Below are positions 43,401 to 58,400 of a stretch of DNA of 64,000 nt, piece by piece. The number at the start of each line of letters is the position of its first letter. The first letter of the stretch is position 1. A model generated the notes under the pieces. That model was not told where the DNA came from. It did no database searches and saw only the letters and a list, made by a program, of their open reading frames with translations. A program made the position numbers and the translations under genes. The DNA is from Balanoglossus misakiensis (lineage: Eukaryota > Hemichordata), in contig CM082587.2 in assembly GCA_040954595.2 (NCBI GenBank), positions 10,540,001 through 10,604,000 on the forward strand, given 5' to 3'.

Positions 43401-46400
43401 AGGTGAATCAATTTCTTGAATGAAATCATAACCAGCTTGACAGGACAATGCACATGAGAATCCTGAACCCAGTGGTCCTCCAATGACACGGGTGCAAGTC
43501 TTCTGTCCACCTTCTGGTGTAGGTAGTGACCACTCTGGACATGTATCAGCTGAATAACAAAATGAGATGTTAAAAGGGGAAATGTCTAATGTCTCAAAAC
43601 AATGCCATATTAACTTCTAAATGTTTAAAGTCTCTGCCACCACTTTTTGCATTATTTTCGAAACTCAACTCAGTACCAGAACAACGCTCAAAGCAGCATG
43701 CACACAAAAAGTATTATAAAGACAAAAAATCACCACAAACACACAAAAGTATTGAGATTCAAAATTCACCAAGCGACTAGTGGGCTAGTTTAGCTGAACA
43801 CTTACGTTGAACAGAAACATCAAATTGACACTGAGCCTGGTTGCCACTGTAATCGGTTGCAGTAACAGTCACTGTGATGTAGTTCCTGGTTTCAACTGCA
43901 GTTCCATTTGGTGGTTCATATATGACGTCACTGATTCCGTGGTTGTCTACAACAGAGACTGCTGGATATGACACATTGTGTTCCACTTCATCAACAAGAA
44001 TTACGTACGTGTCTGGACAGTCTAGTGGCATGGTATCTGCAAGCCAAAATATATTTCATAAGATATGAGACTGTAATCTGCCAAGTTTGTAACCACAATA
44101 CTTGCCAGCCATTAAAGCGACATAGTAATCTTGAATTCAGCTGGGAGAAGAACTGTTCTGTAGGTGGCTCCATGACAACCCCAATTGCAAAACCAGTTGA
44201 ACATCGTCCTTTTTCCCAGTGATGTTGACAACCACTCCAATGATGGACCATTTATAAGCTTTGTGATTTCCACAAATGAAAGCAGGCAGACAATGCATGA
44301 AATCAAATCAAATCAAATCAGAATGAAACACAATCAGAATCAAATTAGAATGAAACACAAACAAACATTAAAATCCAATTCCAACATTGGTGATTTCATT
44401 CAAGAACTCAATCTGGCGGATAAATTGCTAAATTGTGCTGTTCTGATTACATGGTTTTCAAAAATAGGGTAGGTAGGTAGGGAATGTTTTTTTATGTTGC
44501 ATTTTTTTTATTACTCTGGCCGCCGTAGTGTATAAGAATAACGTCATAATTCTTACGTGATTCTTGCAATTTTCATAAATTTTGTATATTTGACATTGTT
44601 TTTTATACTTCCGGTTTAGGAAGCTCTAAAACGTTTAGGGTCAGCGGGTTATAATTAGGGTAGGTCGGGTAATTGGAACAGCACATATTTTTTTATTTTG
44701 ACCTAATGAACATACCAATACAAACAGGTGCAGTGCCATTCCATTTAGCATTAGTGAGAAATGATGACTGTTCAGATGCATCCCTTCTTTTCCTCACAAC
44801 TTCCACTGCGGCTGCTGTTGAAATAAGAAGAATTTTTTTTCTGTAAGTAATACTTAATTCATGCTTGTAACACACCGCTCATAGCATGCATTTACCTGAT
44901 GACCGTGCCTGTTTATGAAATACACATTACAGAGTCACGAATTTAGTCGATAATAGAAGAAAACTGCTGATTCAGCATTTTTCACCAATGGTTTGTCTAT
45001 GGGCAAATTTTTTTTAATGCAATTTATCTCAAAATAGAGCAAGGTGACCCTTATATTTTAAGTGACCAATGAATTTATATTTACTGGACTGAGCTATGTA
45101 GAAAATTTTGTGACAATGACAATAGAAGAAGTTAGTTTTCTAGCAATTATCAATGTAATCCTATGGGAAAAAGACGGGTGCGTGCAGTTTTCCGGTTTAT
45201 GTTCTGCGCGTACATCCTTAAAAGAAAAGAAGAGATATAAGCGCCACTTTAGTGTGAATAAAAATAATGATTTTATACATACTGCATCTGACACTCTGGA
45301 AGAGCTCATATCCTTCAGGACAACAGAATGTTGCATCATCTTCTTGAATTGGGTTTGCAGAAGATGATAGTTCTGGACAATTGTCTGAACTGTCAATGGC
45401 AACCAAAACTGGAAATACACTTGGATGGTTGGTCAGATAAAAGATTAGTTGAAGACCACATCCCGACAATTCTGCATTGTCGTATCCAGGGCTCAATGGG
45501 TCTATGGGTTCAATCAGTAAGTTCAGCCCCACATCCATTAAAAGCTGCAGGTAATGAATATACAGTCATAAGCATTTGTTTTAAAAGATGTTATGTTTAA
45601 TATGCTTTATTATTATGCATCTGGCACCAAGAACAATAGAATTTAGCGTGTACTAAAAAGCCATACGGAACGGTACGTACGGAACGCGTGTTAAATACGC
45701 CTTAAGTTTCAAGGCGCCCCAACTCACCGTGTACAGGTATGTACTGTTATGCGGACGGTTTCAAGACACCCCCACTCCAACGCACGTAAACAAAAAAGAA
45801 AGATGACTGCTCACTGTTTCAGCTGAGCAGTTTACGATCGATTGTATCGACAAAATTAAACATCGCATGGTTGTCACATTTGCATGAAAATATTCTCCCA
45901 ATATGCATTTTTTCTTTGGATATGCAATCTGAAGAGCATGTGAGATAAAATGCTATGAAGTGAACAATTTGTTGAGTGTAATATTCTAGACTCCAGAAAG
46001 AGTCTACAAGATTTTCTGCAAGACTGAAAGAGACAGTTAGAGTACCCACCGAATTATCCGATAGCGAGGTGAGACTTATGGATAATGCGATATTGATTGT
46101 AACCAGACCAGCAACAGGAACACATGCTCCTGATGGATCTTGAGACAGGAGTTGAGTTAAACCATTAACAAGTTGTGTTGTTATTTCTGTACCATAGTAG
46201 TTGCCACAGGATTGCTGGTCTGTAATCTGCCCACTACCATTATATGACACACTAAGCTGTGCACAGTAGTCAGGAACGTCACGGTCTGCAAAGTAATTAT
46301 CGAATAATTGTAAATACAGACCCATACAACTCCTATTCTCTTCAGGTCAATTTGTTCAAAGCATAAATGGGTTCAACTCTTTGTGGTTTATTCTGATTTT

Positions 46401-49400
46401 AAATTTAACTGTATTATTACTTCATGGTGTGTATGAAAGATACAAGAAAAAAAATCACTTTTTGAAATAAACATTTCTCTGTTAATTATCAAGTTCTGTT
46501 AATTATCGAGAATCCCCTAAAAGTATATATTTTCTGAAAGTAAATATAGGAGAACATTTTGGTGTGACCATTGTTTACACAACTGTCATGTGACAAGCAA
46601 TTTAAATTAACTTCCAAAAACAAGTTTTCTGGATGTTTTGTTTTAACACTTTGAGACATCACTCAAGTACAACACGTTATCAACCAAACTAAGGGTAATA
46701 TCTCTTACCTGGTAGTTGAGTTGGAGTTGGTAGGGTCGTAAGACCACCTGTTGTGGCTTTCAGAGTTGTTGCTGGTTTCGTAGTTGGTTTAGTACTGACA
46801 TCATGATATACTGTATAAATGAAATTGAATGAATACTTTATATTACACACTGGACATGGGTGTCTATATGATAAGAGTGGAAGAGTTATTTGACCAACCG
46901 TATACAGATCAATTGCACTGAGCATTGTTATTGCCTCATTTGTGACATAGAGTCTGATTCAAACAACGATGATGATGGTAACTAACAATGTATAACTGTT
47001 TAACTGTTTACATTGCAGGTATTATGATTTTTTTTTTTAATTGAAATTTTCACTGTACCCGTACATGAAGTTTCTATCAATAAAGCCAAATTTTCAATGT
47101 TTTATTATTCATAGTTTACTTTATCATAATAGGAAGTAAACCTACATTTCTTTGAAAAAAAAGTGAGGAGTGAATATGTTTTCTCCTTTCTTCCACCCCT
47201 CACCCCCTAAAAATAATGGTGTCATCCAGGAGCTAGAGTCGTGTCAACTAAGTAAACAAGATCCATCCTTACTTTGGAGCTCATAATGCTGAAAAGTGTA
47301 GAAATTCGTATACATTCACCTTTTGATGTTAACAGATCATCGGTGCCTCAGTTGTATGTTTTCTTGTTGTTCTTCTTTGGGAAGTGGCAGTATCATCAGT
47401 TATCATTTGTGTTTGCCATTCTGTGGTGCCTTCTACCGTTTGCCAATATTCTGTGGTGCCGTCCATTTTATTTGTTGTCAAAAGTGTCTCTGGTGTGGTG
47501 GCGTCCATTTTGTTTGTTGTCAACAATTTCTCTGGTGTGGTCCATGACTCTGTTGGCATCACATCACTTGCATCGTCATACTCTGAAGTCTGGTCTGCAG
47601 GAGTAATATCCACAGATTCTGCTGTTGACATCATTTCTGTTTTTGAGATCGGAGCAGATGTTGTCTTGTATGTACCCTCACCTTCTGTGCTTGACTGCTG
47701 ATCAGGCTTTTCAGAACTTGCCTCTACTGTTGTCACGACAACAGGCATGGTTACTGTAACCATAGTAACTGTTGTGGTTGACTTGCTTTTTCCAGTTGTC
47801 ACAGCCGGTATATTGTCTGTGTCCAACACAGTTGTCATTCTGGGCGAAGTTATGGCATATCCATCAGTTGAGATGCTTTTTTCTGTGCCTTCGGTGTAGG
47901 GACTAGTTAAATATTCCAGCGTTGTTTCATCTGTTGATAAAAATGAACATTACAATTTGAATAATCTAGAACAAGGAAATCTAATGTTATATTGTTCTCC
48001 ACTAACATGAACAGTATTGAATCAATGTTCCTGGCAGGAGACAATTTCAAGGTATTCTCATCCCGGTGTGTGATTCAAATGATATTGTGTTATTATTCTA
48101 TTGCTTTCTTTAATGCAATTGTTTATGAGGGTGTTGAGATTTCTTATTCAAAATACAGTAAAATAGGAAATTTTCACGAACGATAAATTTACTGGTGAAA
48201 AAAAAAGTCGCTTATGGTTTTCAGAGATAACGATGCAGTGAAATACCAGAACGTGAAAATTAATCGCCACGTAACAGTTGCCACATTTGATATCATGAAC
48301 ATTTCCTCTTGCGAAAATTTTGCATAAGAGTGTACCAGATATTGGTGTGCAAAACACAATATCAGATATCACAACTAATGTAACAAATTCAGCTACACTC
48401 CATTGAAATCATCAGCAACATTGACCTATGTTATACAGTAAACTAATTACATATTGTATAAAATGAAACCATCTTATCTTCAAGCGTACTCTCAATTGTT
48501 GTAACTATTCCAAAGTCTGGAAGTGTAGTAACTTCAAGCTCATCATCCTCACAATGTCGAAATTGCTTGGAGGTGTCAATAATCTCATCAAACTCAAAGT
48601 CTGTAACCCTGTAGTTAATTTTACCAGACACCGAATAGACCTTGACATTGAGAGGGGCTTGTATATCACCAGAACCAATGGGTGGTTCAAATAAGTTATC
48701 ACTGAGTCTGTCTAGAGTAATCCAGGGACCAGTTGTGTGGACTTCCACAGTGGTGACAGGGTAACGATGATCCAATATTAATAAGCTGAATGATGCAGAA
48801 ATGCTCTCTGCAAACTAAATAAACAAATCAATCAATCAATATGCAGTACACTAAAAAGATGAACAACACAGTCCCTGGTTGGTCCTAATACTTTGAAATT
48901 TAGAGCAAGACTTACTGTAAAATGGGTTATTTTCGCGAGCATAAATTTTCGCAAAATACGCAAGATCTAAAAGAGAAGTGAAAATAAATGTCGTGTGATT
49001 TAACGATGCAGTTAGTGAAATACAAGAACGCCAAAATTAATCCTCGCGTAACAGTTGCCTCTTTTGATATTGCGAAAATTTCCTGGCGTGAAAATTTCCC
49101 GTTTTACAGTATTTGCAACAAATCATTGTCAATGACCTAGTCCCCACTGGATCTTCCCTTGTCCAAATCAGTTGAGACTGGTTTGATTTCCAGGAGATCT
49201 AAACTTCCAGTAAAGAAACAGATGAATACTCTTGACAATTTAAACTTCAATCTTACAAATACTTAAAAAAATGGCTAGGGAGGTTTCAAACAAGTTTGCC
49301 AAGATGTGAAAATTAAAGACAAGGGTATATTAATTAGTTAATAATTGTTTTGTTTCACAAACCTTGAACTTGATGGAGACATCTTCAGGACAGGCAATAA

Positions 49401-52400
49401 CAGAGTAGGATACAAAAAGAGATGAAGGACTTTCACCATCTGACAAGATGTTGTAAGCATCCTCACTTAGAACCAGACCATCTTCATCAATCATGCAGTA
49501 CGGGTACATGCACATGTCTGTTACCCGGACAACTACAGATACATCATTTGAACCAATCACGTTCAGGCATTGCCCACAAACCTGCAATCACAGAAACCAA
49601 AATCTCCTTCTTTAGACAACACTGGAAGTACTAAAGCCAGCAGGGTTTCTTCAAATACAAAGCGATTATATCAATCTTAGCTGAGAAAATTAAAAAAAAC
49701 AGCGCAACACACAAAAACGAACAAGATGAAATAAAATTATTCATAACAAAAATTGTTACAAATCACAATGACTCGAAATGACAGACCATCCGGTCAGTAT
49801 TGACATCACAGCCAATCATGTACATAGTCTTTCAAGAACTAACGTTATCTATACTTACATGTGAATCTTGAAAATTGGCCATACCAGCAACCATACTTGT
49901 GTAAAATGTTCCAAATGAACAGGTACCATCAGTTGGTGTCTCACTGTACTTCTCACAAGTTGCATTTACAAAAGTCTCAAAGGTACCACATTCTCTACTG
50001 ACTGCAACAACAACATATGTTAACATATATTCAATCAATATGTAATCTTGGTTTCAATCAGAATCACACAACTATAAAAAATAATTTATGCACAAAAATT
50101 GAGGGTGTAATGTTATATGTCATAAACGATACTGATTTTTGAAAAACAGGCGTATTTTTCTTCGCCTCCAAGGCTCCATGACTTGTACACTTCTGCTGAA
50201 TTTCAGCCAAATAGTGTGCATTTGGACAGTTGCTGGCAATTGCAAACAATGTACAAGACTTTTTTTCATAATGTCTGAAAGGTCCATTTTTGTATCTTTT
50301 AGCTATTTTTATTCTGAGTGGCAACCATTAGCTGCCCAAGATGAGTTTACATGTGTAGTCTTTATACGTAGTATAATTACCTGTTGTTACAACATGAGAA
50401 GGTGTCACTGGTTTTGTTGTTGATATTTTAGTTGAAAGTGGTTCCGAAGATTTCGATTGAAATTCAGTGCGTTCGGTGGTCAGTTCTTGGACACTAGTTG
50501 TAGGCAGGGATGTACTTGTATCTACATCTGTTACTATTCTTGTTTTGGATTCTGTTGACCTGATTTCATATTCTGTTGTCAAAGACTTTTGTGTGACTGG
50601 CTCAGCTGTTGTTGGGTTAGGCTTGATATCAGTAGTTGCTCTTTGAGCACTTGTTACATCTGTTGCAGTTGGGCCTATATCAGTTCTTGTTGCTGTTTCT
50701 GTGGTGTCTTCTTCATCTTCCATCGTTGAAAGTATCGTAGGATTGACGCTTGTTGTTGATAGAGTTGCAGTTGTGACAGTCTCGGATATTGCTGAGCTGA
50801 CTTCATCCTGATCTGTGACTATAACATGGGTGGTCGAGTGGATACCAGTTGTGATCTCTTCAGATGAAACTGTTGTACCACTTGTCACTTCAGTTCTTGT
50901 AGACCGACTGGTGAAGGAATCAGTCTCAGGCCCCCGGGTTGTAATGTACCCAGGCAATGTTGTTGGACCCTCCTGAGTAGATTGCATCTCGTCTGTTTTG
51001 GCAGGAAGGATACATGAAGAATAAGCGCTTCTGATTTCTCACAAACCATAGAATGTCCACTACTTGCATTTAATATACATTCATACCTACATTCATACCT
51101 ACATTCATACATACATACATGCATGCATGCATCCATCCATCCATCCATACATACAAACATACTGTAAAACGGGTTATTTTCGCGAGCATTAAATTTTTCG
51201 TGAAATATGCGATAGCCAAAATACATGAAAATAATAAGTCACATAAAATATTTTTCAGAAATAACTATCCAGTAAAAATAAGAGATCATGAAAATTAATC
51301 CTCGCGAGACATTTGCCTCCATTGATATCATGAACAATTTCGTCACGAAAATGACCCGTTTAACAGTACATACATACAGATAGACAGACAGGCATACAGA
51401 CATACAGACAGACAGACTACCTTGATCCCATAAGGTCCCATAGTATAGTATATATGTATACTGGTATATACCAAATTGGACCTAAACTATGAAACTGAAA
51501 CGCAATCTTACCTTCAAGCGTACTCTCGATTGTTGTAACTATTCCAAAGTCTGGAAGTGTAGTAACTTCAAGCTCATCATCCTCACAATGTCGAAATTGC
51601 TTGGAGGTGTCAATAATCTCACCAAACTGAAACTCTCTAACCCTGTAGTTAATTTTACCAGACACCGAATAGACCTTGACATTGAGAGGGGCTTGTATAT
51701 CACCAGAACCAATGGGTGGTTCAAATAAGTTATCACTGAGTCTGTCTAGAGTAATCCAGGGACCAGTTGTGTGGACTTCCACAGTGGTGACACGGTAACG
51801 ATGATCCAATATTAACCCTAACGCTGTCGAGTCCGTAGCAGACCGCCCGATTTCCGGTGTGGGTAGAAGTCGAACGTTGGCGAGTGATGAATGACCTAAT
51901 CGGTATGAATCGATATGATTCACCGACTCGCTGGAGTCTCTAGGCGTTTGCGTGCGCTTCGCTATAACGGGTTGTCTTTGAACTACCGTTTTGAGGGCAA
52001 AATCTGTTAGGACAGGAAAGTCTCGACAGGGTTATTTGCCTTGAACTACAAAGAGCACACTATCCTTAGAGGCAAATTCCGCCGGTCATTCCGACCCTGG
52101 GGAGACCGTTTTTTATGTGTCCGCAAAAACGTAATTGACAGCGATGCATAGTTTTCCATAGCAGACGATTCCACAACGACATAGGGTATCAACCTTTTCG
52201 ATGGCCAGACGTGTCGGACGCACTCGTGGGTGCCTGTTTAGGAGAGTGCGTTTTGGGATCGACTCGGGAAAACATGACGATTTTTGCCGATGGTGCGAAC
52301 CGATGACCGACGTCTTGGCGTGCGTGCGTCGCAGGCCATATCTTTCGCGACCGACTCGTAGCCTACAATTACTCGTGAAAGAAAACTTGGTACGGACAGG

Positions 52401-55400
52401 CTTTGACGGGACTTGGCTTGCGTAGCCAGCGGCACAAGTGTGTAAAAACGACTGGGTGTGCATTTTGACGTAACGGCCGACGATGTAGACCGACTCGTCG
52501 TTTACACCCCGGTTCGCGACACATTGGATCGGACAGGTTTTGACGGGACTTGGCTTTGCGTAGCCAGCGGCACGAGTGTGTAAAAAGCGACTGGGTGTGC
52601 ATTTTGACGTAACGGCCGACGATGTAGACCGACTCGTCGTTTACACCCCGGTTCGCGACACATTGGATCGGACAGGTTTTGACGGGACCTCGGCTTTGCG
52701 TAGCCAGCGGCACAAGTGTGTAAAAAGCGACTGGGTGTGCATTTTGACGTAACGGCCGACGATGTAGACCAACTCGTCGTTTACACCCCGGTTCGCGACA
52801 CATTGGATCGGACAGGTTTTGACGGGACTTGGCTTTGCGTAGCCAGCGGCACGAGTGTGTAAAAAGCGACTGGGTGTGCATTTTGACGTAAACAAAGCCG
52901 ACGAATACGCTCTCGGTCCGGTGGGTTTTGCGTTACTCACCATTAGAGAACGACACAGTGTGCGGATGCCTGTAACTCAGGCTGGTGAATTGGACGGGTG
53001 TGTGCCGTAACGGTTCCTCGGTGCTGCGTGTTACCGAGGGGTATGTACAGACACGGGCGAAAGGCGTGCCTTGCATTCGCGTAACATAGGGGACATGAGT
53101 TCTGCTTAGGCCGCACAGATGCGAAATTTTAACGTCATGGTCGATCAATACTTTCTGTATTGTTACGCAAATTGCCGTTCCAGATTTCCATTTCTGGCGG
53201 GAATTTTGAGGAGCCCCATAGGTCCGATTGCCTGCGGACATATTTTTGTGTCACGTGTTTGCGTACCTATATATTAGGCGTCCAATTAGATGGGAGAACG
53301 CCTGTCACAGGTTCATGTGCGACTGCTTATAAAAGGGGTGTTTCGTGGACAGTTTTGTCAGTACCACTACAGACCATGAGTTTGACGGACCGAAAGAGTT
53401 TTTTGAAGGCAACCCGAAAGATTCGGAACCCGGAATCCAGTGGAACGGGCAGCGATCGCTATGATGTAGACTCCCCTGTTAGGAAGGGAAAGGCCAAGAA
53501 AAAGAAGGCAAAGAAACGCCTTTTGAGCGTCAGATTTGAGGAGACGGAAAAGCCTGGCGGGAAACGTAAGCGCAAGTCCAGTCGACCCGTTGTCGACTCG
53601 GCCGATGAGACAGAAGCTCCACCCCGGAGTGATGAGGTGACTGCGGAAGCGGGCGAACCAGCCAGTACCCCGACAGAAGCTCCACCCAGGAGTGACGAGG
53701 TGACTTCAGAGGCTGACTTACAATCCAGTAAGCAGCAGAAGTCTGGCGGGAAATGTAAGCGCAAGTCCGATCGACCCGTTGTCGACTCGGACGGTGAGAC
53801 AGAAGCTCCACCCAGGAGTGATGAGGTGACTGCGAAGGCGGGCGAACCAGCCAGTACCCCGACAGAAGTTCCACGCGGGAGCGATCAGACGACCCCAGAG
53901 GCGGGCGAACCAGCCAGTTCCCCGCCAGTGACCCCATGTACGACAGATGATAGTCACGAGACCTCCCCAGAAGTGCCATCTGCTGCTCAGATGAGCCCTC
54001 ATCAGGCAGTCGCCTCGACTTCCACTGGGAAGGTGGGATCATCCAAGAAAGCAGTAAAAAAAAGGTGCGCTACAGTCCACCTGAGTTTGAGCCCGAAAAG
54101 ATTTTGGACGCCAAAACAGGCTTGTTCCGATATAGACGGCCTGATGATGACCTTGAGGAGGATGAGGGAAACGTGACGGACATTGATGAGGATGCGGCAG
54201 AGGACGATAACTTTTACGAGCTGTCATTTCCTGGTACTCCATCTGAGGAGTCCGACTCCGAGAATGAAGCCGTAATAGAAGAGGCCATACGGCAGGCCTC
54301 CAAGGATGGGGACGAGTGGCGTCTTTCGCAGCATGAGGACACTGAGATATTTTCCGAACCCCTGTTCGAGAAAGAGCGTGGACCCACGTTTACTATGGCA
54401 ACACATGCACGGGAGTTGGAATACTTCCTGAAATTTGTATCACCGGACATGATATCTCTGGCGGTGAAGGAAACGAACAAATATGCGTCGTATCACCAGC
54501 ATTACATCGCAAAGAAAATCGACTCTGAGTGGCGAGCGACCAATTACAGAGAGATGCAAGCCTTCCTGGGCGTTGTCATCATCATGGGCATTGACCGCAA
54601 GCCTGCTGTGGGCGACCATTGGTCCAGCGACATTTTCCTGCATAATGTTGGCATTTCGTCAGTCATGACCCGTCAACGCTACCACAGGTTGATGCGGTAT
54701 TTCCACTTGGCTGACCCCCAGAAGGATCCAAGACGAGACCCTGACCCGAACAGACGGTCACGCCGTTGTCAGGACGACCCAATGTATAAAGTAAACCCAT
54801 GGATGGAGCCCCTTGTAAACAGTTGCGTACACAGCTATCAGATGGGACAGGAAATCTCCATCGATGAAGGCATGGTGAAGTTCAAAGGACGTTCGAAATT
54901 CAAACAGAGGCTTCCCCACAAGCCAGACAGAGACGGCTTTAAGGTATTAGTCCATGGGCCAGACAGGAATTTGGTATCAGAAAGATGGACAAAGCCTCAC
55001 ATGGTTTTTTGGAAAGGCCTATATCTCTAGATTATAAATTGGGGTGATAGCCCTGCCTATCGAGTAGCTTTCTGCATTTTTCCCTCAAAAACTAATGTAA
55101 GAACATAAAAATTTCCGACCCAAATTTTGGGGGTAGGGGAACTTTAAATTGCTGTAACTCCAGCAAAACTAAAGCCAGAACAGTCATTTACCACTCAAAT
55201 TGTGTGTTTTTTAGAACTCTACCAATATAATATATTTTGGTGGTAATTCGTTTTGAATTGAGGTCAATAGAGGTCAAAAGGTCATGAAATTTGGGTCATT
55301 CTGAAAATTTGTAGTATGACTATTTCTTGAACGATTTTTTTTAACTTAAGTCTTTAAATGTCATTTACAAGATAAAATACTTTCCCAGAATCTATTTCAA

Positions 55401-58400
55401 ACCAATAGGAAACCTTATTATTCATTTATGACCAGAAAAACACAAATAAAGAGAAACGACAGAAAGACATCCAATTTTCCACTCAGATTTAAGGGTAGGG
55501 GAAACTTAAGTTCTTGTAACTCCGGCAAAAATAAACCCAGAACAGTCATCTACCACTCAAATTGTGTTTTTTTTAGAACTCTACCAATATAATATATTTT
55601 GGTGGTAATTCGTTTTGAATTAAGGTCAATAGAGGTCAAAAGGTCATGAAATTTGGGTCATTCTGAACATTTGTAGTATGACTATTTCTTGAACGATTTT
55701 TTTGAACTTATAAGTCTTTAAATGTCATTTAGAAGATAAAATACTCTCCCAGAATCTATTTCAAACCAATAAAAAACCCTATTATTCAATTACGATCAGA
55801 AAAACACAAATACAGAGATACGGAAGAATGGCACAAGACTTCAGACCCTGATATTGGGGTAGGGGAAACTTAAGTAGTTGTAACTCCGGCAAAAATAAAG
55901 CCAGAAAAGTCATCTACCTCTCAAATTGTGTGTTTTTAGCACTCTAGCGATTGTATATGTATTTGTTGCAATTTTGTTTTGAATTTAGGTCAAAGAGGTC
56001 AAAAGATCACAAGATTTGGGTAATTTCGAAAAATTATGGTACGAACATTTCCCGCATTAATTTTTTAAACCCAAGTCTTCAAATGTCATTTATGAGATAA
56101 AATACTCTACACGATTTTTTTTCAGACCAATTGAAGACCTTATTATTCAATTACAATCAGAAAAAAAATTAGTAGAGAAACGGGATAATAACAAACAATT
56201 TCCCACGGATTTTGGGGTAGGTTTGGCCATCTAACAGGTAAGTATACACCCAACTGATCATGCACATATGGTATTTAGGAGAACGGATGTGCAAATTTGT
56301 GAACCTTTGCATGCTGCTCATGTGCACTATACTTGTATGATGATTCCTAACAATACTACGAGAAGGGGCCATTATAGCATTGTAGCTCTGATTGTGTATT
56401 ATTGTTGGATACCATCCTACAGTGTACAGGCACAGCAGATGACAAGCCAAGCAAAGGTTCAAAAATCTGCTTATTTTTTTTCCTCAACACAATATGAGCA
56501 TGATCTATTTATATTCAGGTCCAGTATAATAAATAAAAAAATGGCCTCGTCACTCTACAAGATCACGCCTCCTGGATAACTTTGCTGAATACAGCTAACA
56601 TACAAAAATACAAACCAATTCAGGACCTCGCCATTGGTTTGGGCGAAGGTGAAATTCCTCAGGTGCAGTACCATCGGAAATGCCGAAGTCTCTTTACGAT
56701 GAAAAAGGCTCTTGAATCTATCCTTTCTAAAGAGCAGTCGTCATCAACTGAGGGAACCAATACACTGGAACGTAAAAAAGAGGTCGAGCATACAAGGGTC
56801 TCGGTGTGATCACATTTGCCTATTTTGCTCCACCACCAAGTACATGAAGGGAAGTAGGACAAGAGCTCCTTTAGTTCGTTGTCAGCAATTGCGTACGGAC
56901 AACACATTTAGGGAGGCAGCAACAAGAAAAATGACAGTAAAATTTGTGCACTTCTCAGTCGTGAGTTGGTTGCTGCTGAGGGTCACTATCATAGAAAGTG
57001 TTATAGGGACTATACAAGGCCTGATATTCAAGCAGGTTCAAGTCATATGGAGGTTGATGAAAGTCAACATGATCAAGATACTAGTTATGAGGATGTCCTG
57101 CAAATTGCTCAAGAAGAGTTATTTTCTTTTATCAGAAATGATTTGTTCACAAACCCTGAGGTAGTTCCCCTGACTGATCTATCAAACAAGTTAGTTACCA
57201 AAATGCTCCAACTTGGTGTTAAACAGGTTAACAATTCCACCAACAAAACTTGCAGCATACGCTAAATACGGAATTCAAAGGGACATTGATTTTTTTGAAT
57301 GATGTAAATGGTAGGGTGCTTGTATATCCGTCATCACTAGATATAGGTACTGTTGACCTGAAGTACAATGCTGTAAGAAAAGAACTTCTTGCAGCAGAAA
57401 AACAATCACATGAAAGTATCATCACCACATCTGCTCTAATCCTGCTTACGCTGCTTGAATATCAGGCCTTGTATAGTCCATATAACACTTACTAAGATAG
57501 TGACCCTCAGCAGCAACCAACTCAAAACTGAGAAGTGCACGAATTTTACTGTCATTTTTCTTGGTGCTGCCTCCCTAAATGTGTTGTCCGTACGCAATTG
57601 CTGACAACGAACTAAAGGAGCTCTTGTCCTACTTCCCTTCATGTACTTGGTGGTGGAGCAAAATAAGCAAATGTGATCACACCGACACCCTTGTATGCTC
57701 GACCTCTTTTTTACGTTCCAGTGTATTGGTTCCCTCAGTTGATGACGACTGCTCTTTAGAAAGGATAGATTCAAGAGCCTTTTTCATCGTAAAGAGACTT
57801 CGGCATTTCCGATGGTACTGCACCTGAGGAATTTCACCTTCGCCCAAACCAATGGCGAGGTCCTGAATTGGTTTGTATTTTTGTATGTTAGCTGTATTCA
57901 GCAAAGCTATCCAGGAGGTGTGATCTTGTAGAGTAACGAGGCTTGCTTTATGGTCGGATTCATGACAGTCGAGAAAACAATCCCGTCAGCCCTCTTGTGT
58001 GGAATAGAAGATGGGCTTGCCATTTTTTATTTATTATACTGGACCTGAATATAAATAAATCATGCTCATATTGTGTTGAGGAAAAAAAATAAGCAGATTT
58101 TTGAACCTTTGCTTGGCTTGTCATCTGCTGTGCCTGTACACTGTAGAATGGTATCCAACAATAATACACAATCAGAGCTACAATGCTATAATGGCCCCTT
58201 CTCGTAGTATTGTTAGGAATCATCATACAAGTACAGTGCACATGAGCAGCATGCAAAGGTTCACAAATCTGCACATCCGTTCTCCTAAACACCATATGTG
58301 CATGATCAGTTGGGTGTATACTTACCTGTTAGATGGCCAAACCTACCCCAAAATCCGTGGGAAATTGTTTGTTATTATCCCGTTTCTCTACTAATTTTTT

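Noticed and set aside
48465-48475. Cryptic donor ATG/GTTTCA after the mutated donor in copy B
   Set aside because: It leaves phase 0 and would read the next exon into an early stop.
52113-52943. Repeated minus-strand frames with HTQS...RWLRK units
   Set aside because: Translations of the 139-bp tandem repeat, not a protein gene.
53459-54480. Minus-strand frames opposite the transposase
   Set aside because: Antisense shadows of a GC-rich, repeat-containing N-terminus.
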